From Pithys albifrons albifrons (Eukaryota > Chordata > Aves > Passeriformes > Thamnophilidae), in the NCBI RefSeq assembly GCF_047495875.1, contig NC_092460.1, positions 1,798,001-1,862,000 of the forward strand: a DNA stretch of 64,000 bases. The letters are read 5' to 3'. A program made the translations under genes and the position numbers. The notes beneath the pieces were generated by a model. It saw only the letters and a list, made by a program, of their open reading frames with translations, did no database searches and was not told the DNA's origin. Below, piece after piece: positions 39,836 to 51,697 of this stretch (positions are counted from its first letter, which is position 1; each line of letters opens with the position of its first letter).

Positions 39836-41936
39836 TGCCCAGCCAGCAGCCCCTCTGCCCCAGGAGGGACAGACAGACAGACAGCCAGCAGCCCCTCTGC
39901 CCCAGGAGGGACAGACAGACAGGCAGCAGCCCCTCTGCCCCCAGCAGGGACGGACAGACAGACAGGCAGCAGCCCCTCTGCCCCAGCAGGGACGGACAGA
40001 CAGACAGACAGCAGCCCCTCTGCCCCAGCAGGGACGGACAGACAGGCAGCAGCCCCTCTGCCCCCTGAATGCCCACCCAGCAGCCCCTCTGCCCCAGGAG
40101 GGACGGACAGACAGACAGCAGCCCCTCTGCCCCCAGGAGGGACAGACAGACAGAAAGCAGCCCCGCTGCCCCCTGAATGCCCACCCAGCAGCCCCTCTGC
40201 CCCCAGGAGGGACAGACAGACAGCAGCCCCTCTGCCCTCAGCAGGGATGGACAGACAGACAGCAGCCCCTCTGCCCCCTGAATGCCCACCCAGCAGCCCC
40301 TCTGCCCTCAGCAGGGACAGACAGACAGACAGCAGCCCCTCTGCCCCCTGAATGCCCACCCAGCAGCCCCTCTGCCCCCAGCAGGGACAGACAGACAGAC
40401 AGCAGCCCCTCTGCCCCAGCAGGGACGGACAGACAGACAGCAGCCCCTCTGCCCCAGCAGGGACGGACAGACAGACAGCAGCCCCTCTGCCCCAGCAGGG
40501 ACGGACAGACAGACAGCAGCCCCTCTGCCCCCAGCAGGGACGGACAGACAGACAGCAGCCCCTCTGCCCCAGCAGGGACGGACAGACAGAAAGCAGCCCC
40601 GCTGCCCCCTGAATGCCCACCCAGCAGCCCCTCTGCCCCCAGGAGGGACAGACAGACAGACAGCAGCCCCTCTGCCCTCAGCAGGGACGGACAGACAGAC
40701 AGCAGCCCCTCTGCCCCCAGCAGGGACGGACAGACAGACAGCAGCCCCTCTGCCCCCTGAATGCCCACCCAGAAGCCCCTCTGCCCCCAGGAGGGACAGA
40801 CAGACAGACAGCAGCCCCTCTGCCCTCAGCAGGGACGGACAGACAGACAGCAGCCCCTCTGCCCCCAGCAGGGACAGACAGACAGACAGCAGCCCCTCTG
40901 CCCCCTGAATGCCCACCCAGAAGCCCCTCTGCCCCCAGCAGGGACAGACAGACAGACAGCAGCCCCTCTGCCCCCAGCAGGGACAGACAGACAGACAGCA
41001 GCCCCTCTGCCCCCAGCAGGGACAGACAGACAGACAGCAGCCCCTCTGCCCCCAGCAGGGACAGACAGACAGACAGCAGCCCCTCTGCCCCCAGCAGGGA
41101 CAGACAGACAGACAGCAGCCCCTCTGCCCCCAGCAGGGACAGACAGACAGACAGCAGCCCCTCTGCCCCCAGCAGGGACAGACAGACAGACAGCAGCCCT
41201 GCTGCCCCCTGAATGCCCACCCAGCAGCCCCTCTGCCCCCAGGAGGGACAGACAGACAGACAGCAGCCCCTCTGCCCCCAGCAGGGACGGACAGACAGGC
41301 AGCAGCCCCTCTGCCCCCAGCAGGGACGGACAGACAGGCAGCAGCCCCTCTGCCCCCAGCAGGGACGGACAGACAGGCAGCAGCCCCTCTGCCCCCAGCA
41401 GGGACAGACAGACAGACAGCAGCCCCTCTGCCCCAGCAGGGACAGACAGACAGACAGCAGCCCCTCTGCCCCCAGCAGGGACGGACAGACAGGCAGCAGC
41501 CCCTCTGCCCCCAGCAGGGACGGACAGACAGGCAGCAGCCCCTCTGCCCCCAGCAGGGACGGACAGACAGGCAGCAGCCCCTCTGCCCCCAGCAGGGACG
41601 GACAGACAGGCAGCAGCCCCTCTGCCCCCAGCAGGGACGGACAGACAGGCAGCAGCCCCTCTGCCCCCAGCAGGGACGGACAGACAGGCAGCAGCCCCTC
41701 TGCCCCCAGCAGGGACGGACAGACAGGCAGCAGCCCCTCTGCCCCCAGCAGGGACGGACAGACAGGCAGCAGCCCCTCTGCCCCCAGCAGGGACGGACAG
41801 ACAGACAGCAGCCCCTCTGCCCCCAGCAGGGACGGACAGACAGGCAGCAGCCCCTCTGCCCCCAGCAGGGACGGACAGACAGACAGCAGCCCCTCTGCCC
41901 CCAGGAGGGACAGACAGACAGGCAGCAGCCCCTCTG
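39836..41936. repeat. 39-bp minisatellite, largest array of the window
   Basis: About 50 copies of CAGCCCCTCTGCCCCCAGCA followed by GGGACGGACAGACAGGCAG or GGGACAGACAGACAGACAG. At intervals a module containing CCCCTGAATGCCCACC is inserted, giving a higher-order pattern, most frequent before 41.22 kb. Later units are more uniform and mostly the GGACGG/GGCAG type. Embedded GACA runs are microsatellite-like. The unit is 13 codons long and stop-free in several frames. Confidence 0.98.
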
Positions 41937-42949
41937 CACAGCCAGGCAAGCACACGCTTCCCCTTCCTCCAGAAGGGAGCTGGAAGAGCTGTGGAAATTC
42001 CCCCAGCAGGATGATGGCCAAGTTCATTATGTTCTATTCATACCATTTGCCACTTCACAGATAAATAGATTTTATCATACCAAGCTAAAGTTGGTCAGAA
42101 GTTTCTATTTTGTAGATGCAACAACAGTTTAAGAAAAAGCAAGAAACAGATAAAGTAACTCATTTTGTTTGCTGTAACCTCAGTAAATCCCCCAGACAGG
42201 GAAGCAAACATGCTCTATGTCTTTTTTTTCCTCAGAAAGAGGGCCTGCATTTTTTATTTGTCCAGTGCAACCAGAAATTCAGGTCAGAAGCAGAGAAGTT
42301 ACACTGAGAGCAACATCTCAGAGAGCAGCCCCAGTGAGGGAACACAACTGGCAGCTCCTACTGACAGGCATCTGCAGGGAGCTGGAGAGGGAAAACCTAC
42401 CACAGAGGCACTGCCAGGGGGGGAAATCAGGTTTTGTTCCACACCAAGTATGACCTGACAGCATCTTTTCTATCCCACCAGAAGGAAGGAGCTCCTCCTG
42501 AAGGTGACACTGCCTGGGGTCTATCCTTGTGCTTGGAGGAGCCCACCCAACAGCAGCCTCTGCACGAGGCCCCACCAGCACAAAGGGTTTGCCAGCGTTT
42601 TTCTATCAGGAGAGAGTTGGAACTCACCAAAAGGACCAGGACAAGCCATGTCGTGGGAAGAGAGAGAGCAAGCTTGGTTTGTAACACCAGCTGGAGGTTG
42701 GCCAAGGAAGAGACATGGCCAGGGAAGGAGAGAGCACAGAACAGTCCCAGTCTCAATTTGTGTGGTCATGAACCTGCTGAGGTTCACCATGGAACGGGCT
42801 CCTGCAGCACCTCTCACCTCCCTCCTCACCAGCACAGCCTCCTGCTCCTCACACCAGGCTCTGCCCTTCCTTTCTCTCGCTCTTTACCCAATTAAATACT
42901 GCCAACATTCTGCCAAGAGCTTCCCTTGTCTGTCCATCTTCGTGCCCCT

Positions 42950-43772
42950 GCCTGTCCCTGGTGCCCAGCACTGTCCATATCCATGCCCCTCTGCCCCTGG
43001 TGCCCAGCACTGTCCCTGGTGCCCAGCACTGTCCATATCCATGTCCCACTGCCCCTGGTGCCCAGCACTCTCCATGTCCATGCCCCTCTGCCCCTGGTGC
43101 CCAGCACTGTCCTTGGTGCCCAGCACTGTCCATATCCATGCCCCTCTGTCCCTGGTGCCCAGCACTGTCCTTGGTGCCCAGCACTGTTCCTTTCCATGTC
43201 CCACTCCCCCTGGTGCCCAGCACTGTCCATATCCATGCCCCTCTGTCCCTGGTGCCCAGCACTGTCCATATCCATGCCCCTCTGTCCCTGGTGCCCAGCA
43301 CTGTCCTTGGTGCCCAGCACTGTCCATATCCATGTCCCACTGCCCCTGGTGCCCAGCACTGTCCATATCCATGTCCCACTGCCCCTGGTGCCCAGCACTG
43401 TCCTTGGTGCCCAACACTCTCCATGCCCACGTCCCTCTGTCTCCGGTGCCCAGCACTCTCCATGCCCACGTCCCTCTGTCTCCGGTGCCCAGCACTCTCC
43501 GTGCCCACGTCCCTCTGTCTCCAGTGCCCAGCACTCTCCATGCCCACGTCCCTCTGTCTCCGGTGCCCAGCACTGTCCCTGGTGCCCAGCACTCTCCATG
43601 TCCATGCCCCACTGTCCCTGGTGCCCAGCATTCCCTGGTGCCCAGCACTGTCCCTTTCCATGCCCCTCTATCCCTGGTGCCCAGCACTCTCCATGCCCAT
43701 GTCCCTCTGTCTCCAGTGCCCAACACTGTCCATGTCCCACTGTCCCTGGTGCCCAGCACTGTCCCTGCCCAT
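42950..43772. repeat. 39-bp minisatellite with 21-bp short units
   Basis: Units read TGGTGCCCAGCACTGTCCAT then ATCCATGCCCCTCTGTCCC (39 bp). A second type has CGGTGCCCAGCACTCTCCAT and GCCCACGTCCCTCTGTCTC. Short units retain only the GTGCCCAGCACTGTCC part. Variants occur in local blocks, a sign of recent local duplication. Confidence 0.97.
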
Positions 43773-43824
43773 GCCATGCCATCCCTGCTCCAGCACAGCA
43801 CCTCGGTGGGGGCTCCCTCTCCTC

Positions 43825-44100
43825 CATGGTGGCTCCGCCGTCGGGATCCAGGGCTGGGCTTGGCAGGATGTCCCCGGGCACACTCGGGTCCAGGCTGGCA
43901 GCGGAGTTGGCGCTGCCCTGGGCTGAAGGCTGTCCTGCTGCTGGCCCAGCAGTGTCCCAGTGCTGCAGAGCAGGACCCTGGCACGGGGCTCTGCAGAGCA
44001 GGAGCTGGCACGGGGCTCTCCGCTGTCCCTCCCGGACACCTCCGGCGGCTCCGGCGGCTCCGCTAAAACCTCCGTGCCGGGGACAACCAGCCCAAGAGGA
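43825..44100 (-). other. Small CpG-rich patch within the ITPR1 5' intron
   Basis: About 20 CpG dinucleotides occur in about 280 bp, against a CpG-poor intron. Contents include a doubled GGCACGGGGCTCTGCAGAGC segment and CCGGCGGCTCCGGCGG. On the minus strand an ATG at 43827 sits in an ideal GCCACCATGG context, but its frame runs into the adjacent minisatellite. It could be an alternative promoter or simply the decayed edge of the array. Confidence 0.35.
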
Positions 44101-44944
44101 GGAGCCACTGCCAGCACATGATGGGCACGTGTGGAGAGCCACTGGTGGCCTGGGGACCTACTTTGAGCCCTGCTGAGCCACAAAGCCCTGGTGGGCCGGG
44201 CTCCCTCACAGATGGAGGCTCCAGCTCCCAGCATGGCTGGCACCTGTTGGCCCCCCAACAGTAATTTTCCAGAATCCAAGCCCAAGTCATCCCTCTGAGG
44301 CAAAGGTTCAAAATACTGACCCATCTTTTCTCAAAGAGCATTAGCAGCTGAATGTACCAAACCCTGGCAGAGGAGCAGCCCAGGATTGCAGGGTCATTGC
44401 AGTGAACCCTTCAGATCAAGCCCCATCAGCCAGCTCAGGTCTGTGTCTGCCTCCATGGCCACGTGTCCCAGGGTGGGATGCACACAGGACACACCTGCAC
44501 TGCAACCAAAGCTTTGTTTCCTCAGAACTTTTTGGCAGGTTTCTGAATTTCTGAAGAAGTGGAAAGGAGAGGGCCAGGCACAAAAGAAATGTTTGTAAAA
44601 GTTTTATGTGAAACTGCTACTAAACAACCACCACTAATTCACAAGAAAATCCAACCTCCATCCTTTGGGCAGCAGCAATTTTTTGGCCTACTGTGATCAG
44701 AAATTTCTTCCATGTACCTGCACAGAGATGATGATCTTCTGACCAGACATTGTAAACAGGGAGGACGAGGAGAGAATGAACAATTTGTGTCCATCCTGGC
44801 ACGGGGATCCACCCTCCAAGCTCAGCACCACAGGGCCCCAAAAGCAGAGGCAGCACCCAACATCCCACCCCAGACATTTGCTTCATCTGACATTCCAGTT
44901 TCTCAGAGCTACTCCCCAGCCTTTGATCATCTTTTCAGACAAAC

Positions 44945-45055
44945 AGAGTGGTTTGGGTTAGAAGAGACCTTAAAGCCCATCCCATTCCACCTCCCACCAG
45001 CCCAGGGTGCTCCAAGCCCTGTCCAGTCTGGCCTTGGGCACCTCCAGGGAAGGTA
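44945..45055 (-). mobile_element. CR1 LINE 3' fragment
   Basis: GTGGTTTGGGTTAGAAGAGACCTTA-like start and CAGCCCAGGGTGCTCCAAGC in reverse orientation. Short and diverged. Confidence 0.82.
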
Positions 45056-45404
45056 TCACTGAGCTGTGAACACTCAGCCTCCTGCAACTGTCCCCACATT
45101 GGCATTCTGGCACATGGGGATGCAGCTACATTGCCACAAGCCACAAACACCAAGTGACACCAACTTCAGGCACAATTCCAACCCATTTCTCTCTCTGGAG
45201 GGTTAACTTGCTCAGATATGAAGTGACATTTTACTCTCCATATAACACTGTTGGGAAGTTCTGATCCAAGTTTTGAGAGGCTTAACCAAAACCACAGCCA
45301 TGAAAATGAAACTCCTCTGAGTTCAGAGCCCACAGCTGAACGTTGCAGCTTTCCCCACTTGAATTGCAGTTCCTGTAGTTTCCATTTCATCTTTGTTTTT
45401 TCAC

Positions 45405-45605
45405 AGAACAGAATCCCAGAATGGTTTGGGTTGGAAGGGACCTTAAAGCTCATCCAGTCCCACTCCCTGCCATGGGCAGGGACATCTTCCACTATCCCAG
45501 GTTCTCCAAACTCCATCCAACCTGGCCTTGGACACTTCCAGCAATGGGACACCCACCACAGCTTCTCTGGGCAAACTTTTCCCCAAAGGAATTTGATCCC
45601 ATAAA
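45405..45605 (-). mobile_element. CR1 LINE 3' fragment
   Basis: A reverse CR1 tail from AATCCCAGAATGGTTTGGGT through CCATGGGCAGGGACATCTTC to CACAGCTTCTCTGGGCAAAC. Confidence 0.88.
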
Positions 45606-46024
45606 CCACAACTGCTCTGAAGACCTGGAAAAGCACATTCCCCACAGGTACAGGACAAACAAGAGTGACACTCTCTGCCTGTGGCTGCCTCTGCCAATCC
45701 ATGGAGCAGCTGCAGCACCCTGGAAAGAGGGATGTGTTTCCATCCCCTGGCACTGCCCGCCCGTGCCAGGACAGAGAACCAGGCAGGAATTGCTGTAGTG
45801 CTTTTGGAGCATCCATGGGGAACAGAAAGCAGGCAGGGACACTGAGCCAGAGCAAAGCTGTGCTGGTCTGGGATCCTGCCTCCCTCAGCAGCCCCTGGGA
45901 GATGCCATGGGGAAGAGCACAGGGATCCTCTGGAATAGCTGTGGACACAGCACTGGCTCCCAGCCCACAGACAGACCCTGCTGACCCTGCCAGGCTGGTC
46001 CCTCAGAGCAGCCCCTGCCCAGCC

Positions 46025-46730
46025 CCCTGGATGGCACCCAGTGGGTTTGGGCTCCGGGTCCTGCCCAGACCCTGGATGGCACCCAGGGGGTTTGGGTTCC
46101 AGTCCCAGCACAGCCCGTGGATGGCACCCAGTGGGTTTGGGCTCCGGGTCCAGCACAGCCCCTGGAGGGCACCCAGGGGGTTTGGGCTCCGGGTCCAGCA
46201 CAGCCCCTGGAGGGCACCCAGGGGGTTTGGGCTCCGGGTCCAGCACAGAACCCTGGATGGCACCCAGGGGGTTTGGGCTCCGGGTCCTGCCCAGACCCCG
46301 GATGGCACCCAGGGGGTTTGGGCTCCGGGTCCTGCCCAGACCCCGGATGGCACCCAGGGGGTTTGGGCTCCGGGTCCTGCCCAGACCCTGGATGGCACCC
46401 AGGGGGTTTGGGCTCCGGGTCCTGCCCAGACCCCTGGATGGCACCCAGGGGGTTTGGGCTCCGGGTCCTGCCCAGACCCTGGATGGCACCCAGGGGGTTT
46501 GGGCTCCGGGTCCTGCCCAGACCCTGGATGGCACCCAGGGGGTTTGGGCTCCGGGTCCTGCCCAGACCCTGGATGGCACCCAGGGGGTTTGGGCTCCGGG
46601 TCCTGCCCAGACCCTGGATGGCACCCAGGGGGTTTGGGCTCCGGGTCCTGCCCAGACCCTGGATGGCACCCAGGGGGTTTGGGCTCCGGGTCCTGCCCAG
46701 ACCCCTGGAGGGCACCCAGGGGGTTTTGCT
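46025..46730. repeat. 45-bp minisatellite
   Basis: About 16 copies of GGATGGCACCCAGGGGGTTT then GGGCTCCGGGTCCTGCCCAGACCCT, with a 45-bp period (46-bp variants with an extra C). Left-hand copies carry CAGCACAGCCC instead of CTGCCCAGACC and are more diverged. Confidence 0.97.
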
Positions 46731-47211
46731 CCCCTGTGCACTGTCACCCACCACAGGCACAGAGGAGGCTCCAGGAAGCAAAGCCCCTTCTGTTTGTGTT
46801 GCTGTCTTAGCACAGACACTGATGGGAACACACACTGCAACACACAGCAATGCAGGTATTCAGGACTCAGGATTTACCCCACAGTCCCACTGTCACATTT
46901 ACATAATTTTGGAGCAGCACATGATTTTCTCCCTCCAAACCCCCCTGGCCTGCAGAAGCTGCTGTGGTGGAGCTGCCTTGCCTCACACACACCCACGGTG
47001 AGCCAGCAGCTCCTGCACCAGCTACTACAGAGCCGTGTCCTCATCCCACCTCCCACAGCATCCTGGGCATCCTCCAGCTCCGGGCACAATCCCACAACTG
47101 CCCTGGATTTATGGGGTAGTAAAGGCTCAAAGGCTCCCAGGACACGCTGCAACCTGACACACCAGAGACTCCAAAGGAGTGTGCTGTTCATTGAGCAATC
47201 ACAACAGAATA

Positions 47212-47690
47212 ACAGGACCATGAAGGCTGGAAAAGACCTCCAAGATACCCAGTTTATGATACCACCAGGCCCTTAAATCATGTCACAAAGTGCCACATTT
47301 ACTCTGTGTCTTAATTTCTCCAGGGATGGAGACTCCACCACCTCCCAGAGCAGCCCCTGCCAATGCCTGCCCACCCTTTCCAGGCAGAAATTCCTCCTGA
47401 TGTCCCACCTGCCCCTGCCCCGGCCCAGCCTGAGGCTGTGCCCTCTCCTCCTGTCCCTGTTCCCTGAAGCAGAGCCCAACCCTCACCTGGATCCATCAGG
47501 GATTGCAGAGCCAGAAGGTGCCCCCTGAGCCTCCTTTTCTCCAGGCTGAGCCCCCCCAGCTCCCTCAGCCACTCCTGCTGCTCCAGCCCCTTACCTGGAC
47601 ACGCTCCAGCCCCTCAGTGTCCTTCTTGTCCTGAGGGGCCCAGACCTGTCCCCAGCACTGGAGGTGCCCCAGCAGTGCCCAGGTCCTGCA
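47212..47690 (-). mobile_element. CR1 LINE 3' part, longer copy of another subfamily
   Basis: Read leftward, it encodes a CR1 ORF2 C-terminal segment with ESPSLEKLRHRVNVALCDMI. GCCTCCTTTTCTCCAGGCTG and the GCTCCAGCCCCTTACCTGGA block extend further 5' in the element. It differs from the 36.1-kb subfamily. Confidence 0.87.
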
Positions 47691-48297
47691 GCCACACCAA
47701 GTGCTGGTGCAGCCACAAATGAGCCCAGGTGGCCAAGAGCAGCTTCACCTGCTGGAAGAATTTGTCAGAACGAGCTACACCTGCTGAGGGCTCCACTCCA
47801 GGGCAGGTACCCCAGGAGGGCTCCAGATGTTCAGGATCTGTTTTAATCCAGCTTTATAGCACTGAAAAAGAAGTTTCAGCTCAATGCTGTCCACTCAGCA
47901 ATTTATCATTAGGAGAGACCAGCTCCCCTGGCAAGACACAGCCCAAGGGAGCTCCTGCTTCCAGCAGGGATTTCTGGAGCCCACCCACGTGCTCAGCCCC
48001 TGGGGCAGTGCTGGAGGTCCCTGCTCACACAGCCCACCCCAAACCTGACCCCTGGCAGCCCTCTGGCCCTCTTATTGTGCTGCCACATTGTCACAGTCAC
48101 TCAGCACTGTGTCAGTCAGACCCAGCCCTCCCTCCACACAACAGCAGGACCTCCTGGTTTGCAAGCCTCACTCCGAGCTGCAGTGCCACCTGTGAGCTGC
48201 CAGGACCCCAGAGCAGTTCTCTTGACTCTTCCACTTGCCAGACTTCCCCACACCAACACAGGTTTTTGAGAGGATTGATGGTGCCATGAGTAAGATC

Positions 48298-48435
48298 ACA
48301 TTACAGAATCTTCAGGGTGGGAAAAGCCCTCCCAGCCACTCAGTGCCATTTCCTTGGACACCTCCAGGGTTGGGGACTCTACCACCTCCCCTTCCAGTGT
48401 CTGACCACCCTTTCCATGGAGAATTCCTCCTGAAG
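48298..48435 (-). mobile_element. CR1 LINE 3' fragment
   Basis: TCAGGGTGGGAAAAGCCCTC, CTCCAGGGTTGGGGACTCTA and CACCCTTTCCATGGAGAATT match a reverse CR1 tail, diverged. Confidence 0.78.
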
Positions 48436-49195
48436 TTACACTTCTCATTCATAAGCAGAGCCCACAGCTGTCCCTCACACTCTGTTCACCTCCCCACCCA
48501 CCCCTGCAGCTCCAACCACCATCACCACAGCAGCTCACCAAGCACTCAGCCCTTCCGTGCTCTCCTCTGGGGCCTCTTCCACCCCCAACCATCCTCTTCA
48601 GGATTAGCACATCTTATAAAGATATACAATTTCCCACAGTGAAGCTCCACCCACGATTGCAAAGGCAAACCCAAGTTACTTTTGCTATTTGTTTACTTCC
48701 TAATTTATGAACCCCTGTAAGAGGAAACTGTTTTCAAGGTTTAATCATCATTGCAAAACAAGCAGATGGGGAGAACAAAACCTCATCTAAGCAAACACTT
48801 TAATCTCAGGGGGAAATAAGGCATTTTAAGGAGACAAAAACCCTGTTATTGGCAAACAAGAGATTAAAAAAAAACATTACAAATAATCAGCTTACTTGAC
48901 AGCTTGTTTTGAACCCACTGGGACTGTGGGTTTATTTCCAGTGGCTCCTTTTGGTTTAGACACAATGAGCTCTACACCTTCACACCAGTTCAAGCCACTG
49001 GTTTCCACCGTGGTCAAACTTTCACATTTGCTTCATCAAGTGGTCTGTAACATCAAAATTTTTGGCCTGATTGATGCCACCAGCTTTCTCCACTCACTGA
49101 ACACCCACTGTTGGGCAACCACAGCTCTGCTGCAGCCACACCACGAGCCCTGTTACTGTTTCAGGTCCTGACCTTACACCAGAAAACCCACCCGG

Positions 49196-49545
49196 CATTT
49201 AAAACCTGCAACATTTGTTGCGAGAGGAAACTGGCTGGAAATAAAGAACAGAAAATAAACAGCCATTTAGAACCTGCAACATTTAAGGTGAGAGGAAACT
49301 GGCTTGAAAGAAAGAACAGAAAACAAATAAACAGCCATTTAGAACCTGCGACATTTAAGGTGAGAGGAAACTGGCTTGAAAAAAGAAGAGAAAATAAACA
49401 GCCATTTAGAACCTGCAACATTTAAGGTGAGAGGAAACTGGCTTGAAAGAAAGAACAGAAAACAAATAAACAGCCATTTAGAACCTGCAACATTTGCGGT
49501 GAGAGGAAACTGATTTGAAAGTAAGACCAGAAAATAAACAAACAG
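49196..49545. repeat. 67-72-bp A/T-rich tandem repeat, five copies
   Basis: AACAGCCATTTAGAACCTGC and GGTGAGAGGAAACTGGCTTG recur at about 72, 67 and 72 bp. The first copy is degenerate. Unlike nearly all other arrays it is A-rich and carries no poly-C or poly-G. Confidence 0.95.
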
Positions 49546-49980
49546 CAAAGCCGGTGCCTGGCAGCCCATTAACTTGGAAACAGAGAAACCACCGAGGGAA
49601 AGGAAGGGTCAATGGCTTTACATCCCATCCCAGCACAGAGCTGAGCCCTGCGAGGGGAGCAGCTCCTCCGAGGGCCTTGGGCTCAACAGGTCTGGCAGCC
49701 CTGGCATCCCAGGAAAACTTGGAGCCAAGGGAAAGCACCTCCAAGGCAAACAGCAACACGCACACTGATGGAATGACCACACGCACAGGTACTGACCCTC
49801 GCTAATAATAAAGTGAAGGGGTGGCACAGACGCTGCTGCTCCGGGCACGGCTGAGCCAACCCATCCTCATCCTCATCCTCCCCGGGCAAGGCTCTGGGCT
49901 GGGATAGGCACGTTCTGCCTCCCCCGACCCGGAGCAGCGGGACTGCGGCGGGTCCCTCTGCGGGGATCGGGCACCGGACT

Positions 49981-50425
49981 ACGGGGCACACCTGGCATGG
50001 AATCGCAGGGCACACCTGGCACGGATCGGCCCGCGGGGCACACCTGGCACCCGACTGCATCTGCACATCTGGCACGGAATCGCAGGGCACACCTGGCACG
50101 GATCGGCCCGCGGGGCACACCTGGCATCCGACTGCATCTGCACATCTGGCACGGACCGGCCCGCAGGGCACACCTGGCATCCGACTGCATCTGCACATCC
50201 GGCACGGAACCGTGGGGCACACCTGGCACCAAAGCGCCGGGCACATCTGGCACGGAATTGTAGGGCACACCGGGCACCGGACTGTGGGGCACATCACCTG
50301 GCACGGAACTGCCCCGCACATCTGGCACGGAACCGTAGGGCACACCTGGCACCGAGCGGACCGCGGGGCACATCACCTGGCACGGAACTGCCCCGCACAG
50401 CGGGCACGGAGCCGCAGGGCAGAGC
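49981..50425. repeat. CpG-rich 24-27-bp minisatellite in the ITPR1 island
   Basis: Units read GGGCACACCTGGCACGGA followed by ATCGCA, TCGGCCCGC or CCGACTGCATCTGC. Unit types follow one another in a repeated order with a higher-order period near 77 bp. The array lies in intron 1, about 0.8 kb below the probable first exon. Confidence 0.93.
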
Positions 50426-50814
50426 CCTCACCTGTTGGAGGGCTCTCAAACCAACTCGTGCGGGCCGGACCGGCCCCGAGGGGCAGGCACGGCAGTGCCG
50501 AGCCGAGCTCGGGACAGAGCCAGGGCCAGTCCTCGCTCTGGACACATCCCACGGCTCCGGACACATCCCACGGCTCCGGACACATCCCACGCCGGAGCGC
50601 ACCCGTACCCCCCCCGGTCCCGTTCCTGTAGCCAGGGAAACAGCCAAATATTTGGCCTGCGGAGCAGCCCCGGGACCCCCCGCACACCCACCCGCCCCTT
50701 CCCGCCGGCTCTGAGCTCTCCGGGTCGCCCCTCGCCAGGTCCCCCCCGGCGCTCGCCACTGTTTACATAACGCGAGCCATCCCCGGGCTGAGCGGAGACA
50801 GCGGGGAAAGTTGG

Positions 50815-51137
50815 AGCGGACACGGCGCTGCAGGGAGGGGACACGCCGGGAGGGGACACACCGAGAGCCCCCCGCCCGGGAGGGGACACCGAGAGCCCCC
50901 CGGGAAGGCACATGGATCCCCCGCCCGGGAGGGGACACACGCACCGAGAGCCCCCCGCCCGGGAGGGGACACCGAGCCCCCCGGGAAGGCACACGGATCC
51001 CCCGCCCGAGAGGGGACACACGCCAAGCCCCCCGGGAGGGCACACACACGCCGAGCCCCCCGCCCGGGAGGGCACACGGATCCCCCACCCGAGAGGGGAC
51101 ACACGCCGAGCCCCCCGCCCGGGAGGGGACACCGTCC
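50815..51137. repeat. About 30-bp CpG-rich minisatellite next to ITPR1 exon 1
   Basis: About ten irregular copies of CCCGGGAGGGGACACACGCC and GAGAGCCCCCCGCC, some with GGCACACGGATCCCC. Unit length varies between about 28 and 36 bp. It ends about 120 bp from the inferred exon 1 donor. Confidence 0.92.
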
Positions 51138-51255
51138 TGCCGCGGCTCCAGCACACGGTCCGGCCGGGCATCCCCGCGGGCTCCCTCTGCATCCCGCGCT
51201 GCCCCGCCGCGCTCCATCCCTCCCTCCATCCCTCCCTGCCCGTTCCCGGCCGTAC

Positions 51256-51380
51256 CTGGGGAGCGGTGGCGGAGGCGGCGGGGGGCTCTCCCTGGCGGGG
51301 GGCTATCCGCGGCGGGGCAGCCCCATGCCCGCAGCCCGCGGTGCTGCCCGGCCGGCCCGCAGCGCCCCAGCCGCGTGTGA
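51256..51380 (-). other. ITPR1: Probable ITPR1 non-coding first exon
   Basis: The coding exon of ITPR1 begins with an acceptor inside the 5' UTR, so an upstream non-coding exon is required. The best candidate lies in the CpG island. A TATA-like TATTTAAGG reads leftward at 51410-51402, and a CAG/GTACGG donor follows at 51258-51250. A start about 25-30 bases below the TATA box gives a first exon of roughly 120 bases. No transcript evidence is available, both ends are inferred, and another non-coding exon may lie between this one and 33.1 kb. Confidence 0.5.
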
Positions 51381-51401
51381 GCGCCCCGCGCCCAGCCCCA
51401 G

Positions 51402-51410
51402 CCTTAAATA
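51402..51410 (-). promoter_or_regulatory. ITPR1: TATA-like box of the putative ITPR1 promoter
   Basis: TATTTAAGG reads leftward inside very GC-rich, CpG-dense sequence. It lies directly upstream of the probable first exon and points the right way for ITPR1. The surrounding island extends from about 49.9 to 52.4 kb. Placement is inferred from sequence alone. Confidence 0.5.
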
Positions 51411-51479
51411 CCGCGCGGGGCCCGCCGGGGCGGCGAGTCCTGCGGCACTACAGCTCCCGACAGGCCCCGCGAAGGAGGG

Positions 51480-51666
51480 AGGGACGGACGGACAGACAGA
51501 GAGACAGACAAACAGAGCCCGGGCTGGGGGGATGCGCGCACAGCCCGCGGCGGGAGCGGGGATGGGGATGGAAATGGAGATGAGGATGGAGACAGAGATG
51601 GGGTTGGGGATGGGGATGGGGTTGAGGATGAAGATAGGGATGAGGATAGAGACGGGAATGGGAATG

Positions 51667-51697
<31 letters not shown>

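Larger units (their letters stand above)
33147..51255 (-). other. ITPR1: ITPR1 5' UTR intron(s)
   Basis: This lies between the probable first exon in the CpG island and the acceptor of the first coding exon. It holds the largest array of the window (39.84-41.93 kb), other arrays at 42.95-43.77, 46.03-46.73, 49.20-49.55, 49.98-50.43 and 50.82-51.14 kb, a short 18-bp triplication at 36.93 kb, a CpG-rich patch at 43.83-44.10 kb and several CR1 fragments. An additional non-coding exon may be hidden here. Stretches such as 33.2-36.0 and 37.0-39.8 kb show nothing recognisable. Confidence 0.65.

Noticed and set aside
39836..41936. Regular repeat array considered as CRISPR
   Set aside because: Units are directly contiguous with no unique spacers, and the context is a vertebrate intron.
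40308..41939. 543-codon minus-strand and 400-plus-codon plus-strand frames rich in Cys or Pro/Asp/Arg
   Set aside because: They are 13-residue reiterations of a 39-bp unit that lacks stops in several frames on both strands. This is a property of the minisatellite, not a gene.
42504..44066. 520-codon plus-strand frame
   Set aside because: Most of it is the 39-bp array, and the flanks do not resemble any protein I know.
45443..46843. Long frames on both strands with Gly/Pro repeats
   Set aside because: They are generated by the 45-bp array (15 codons per unit) plus a reversed CR1 fragment.
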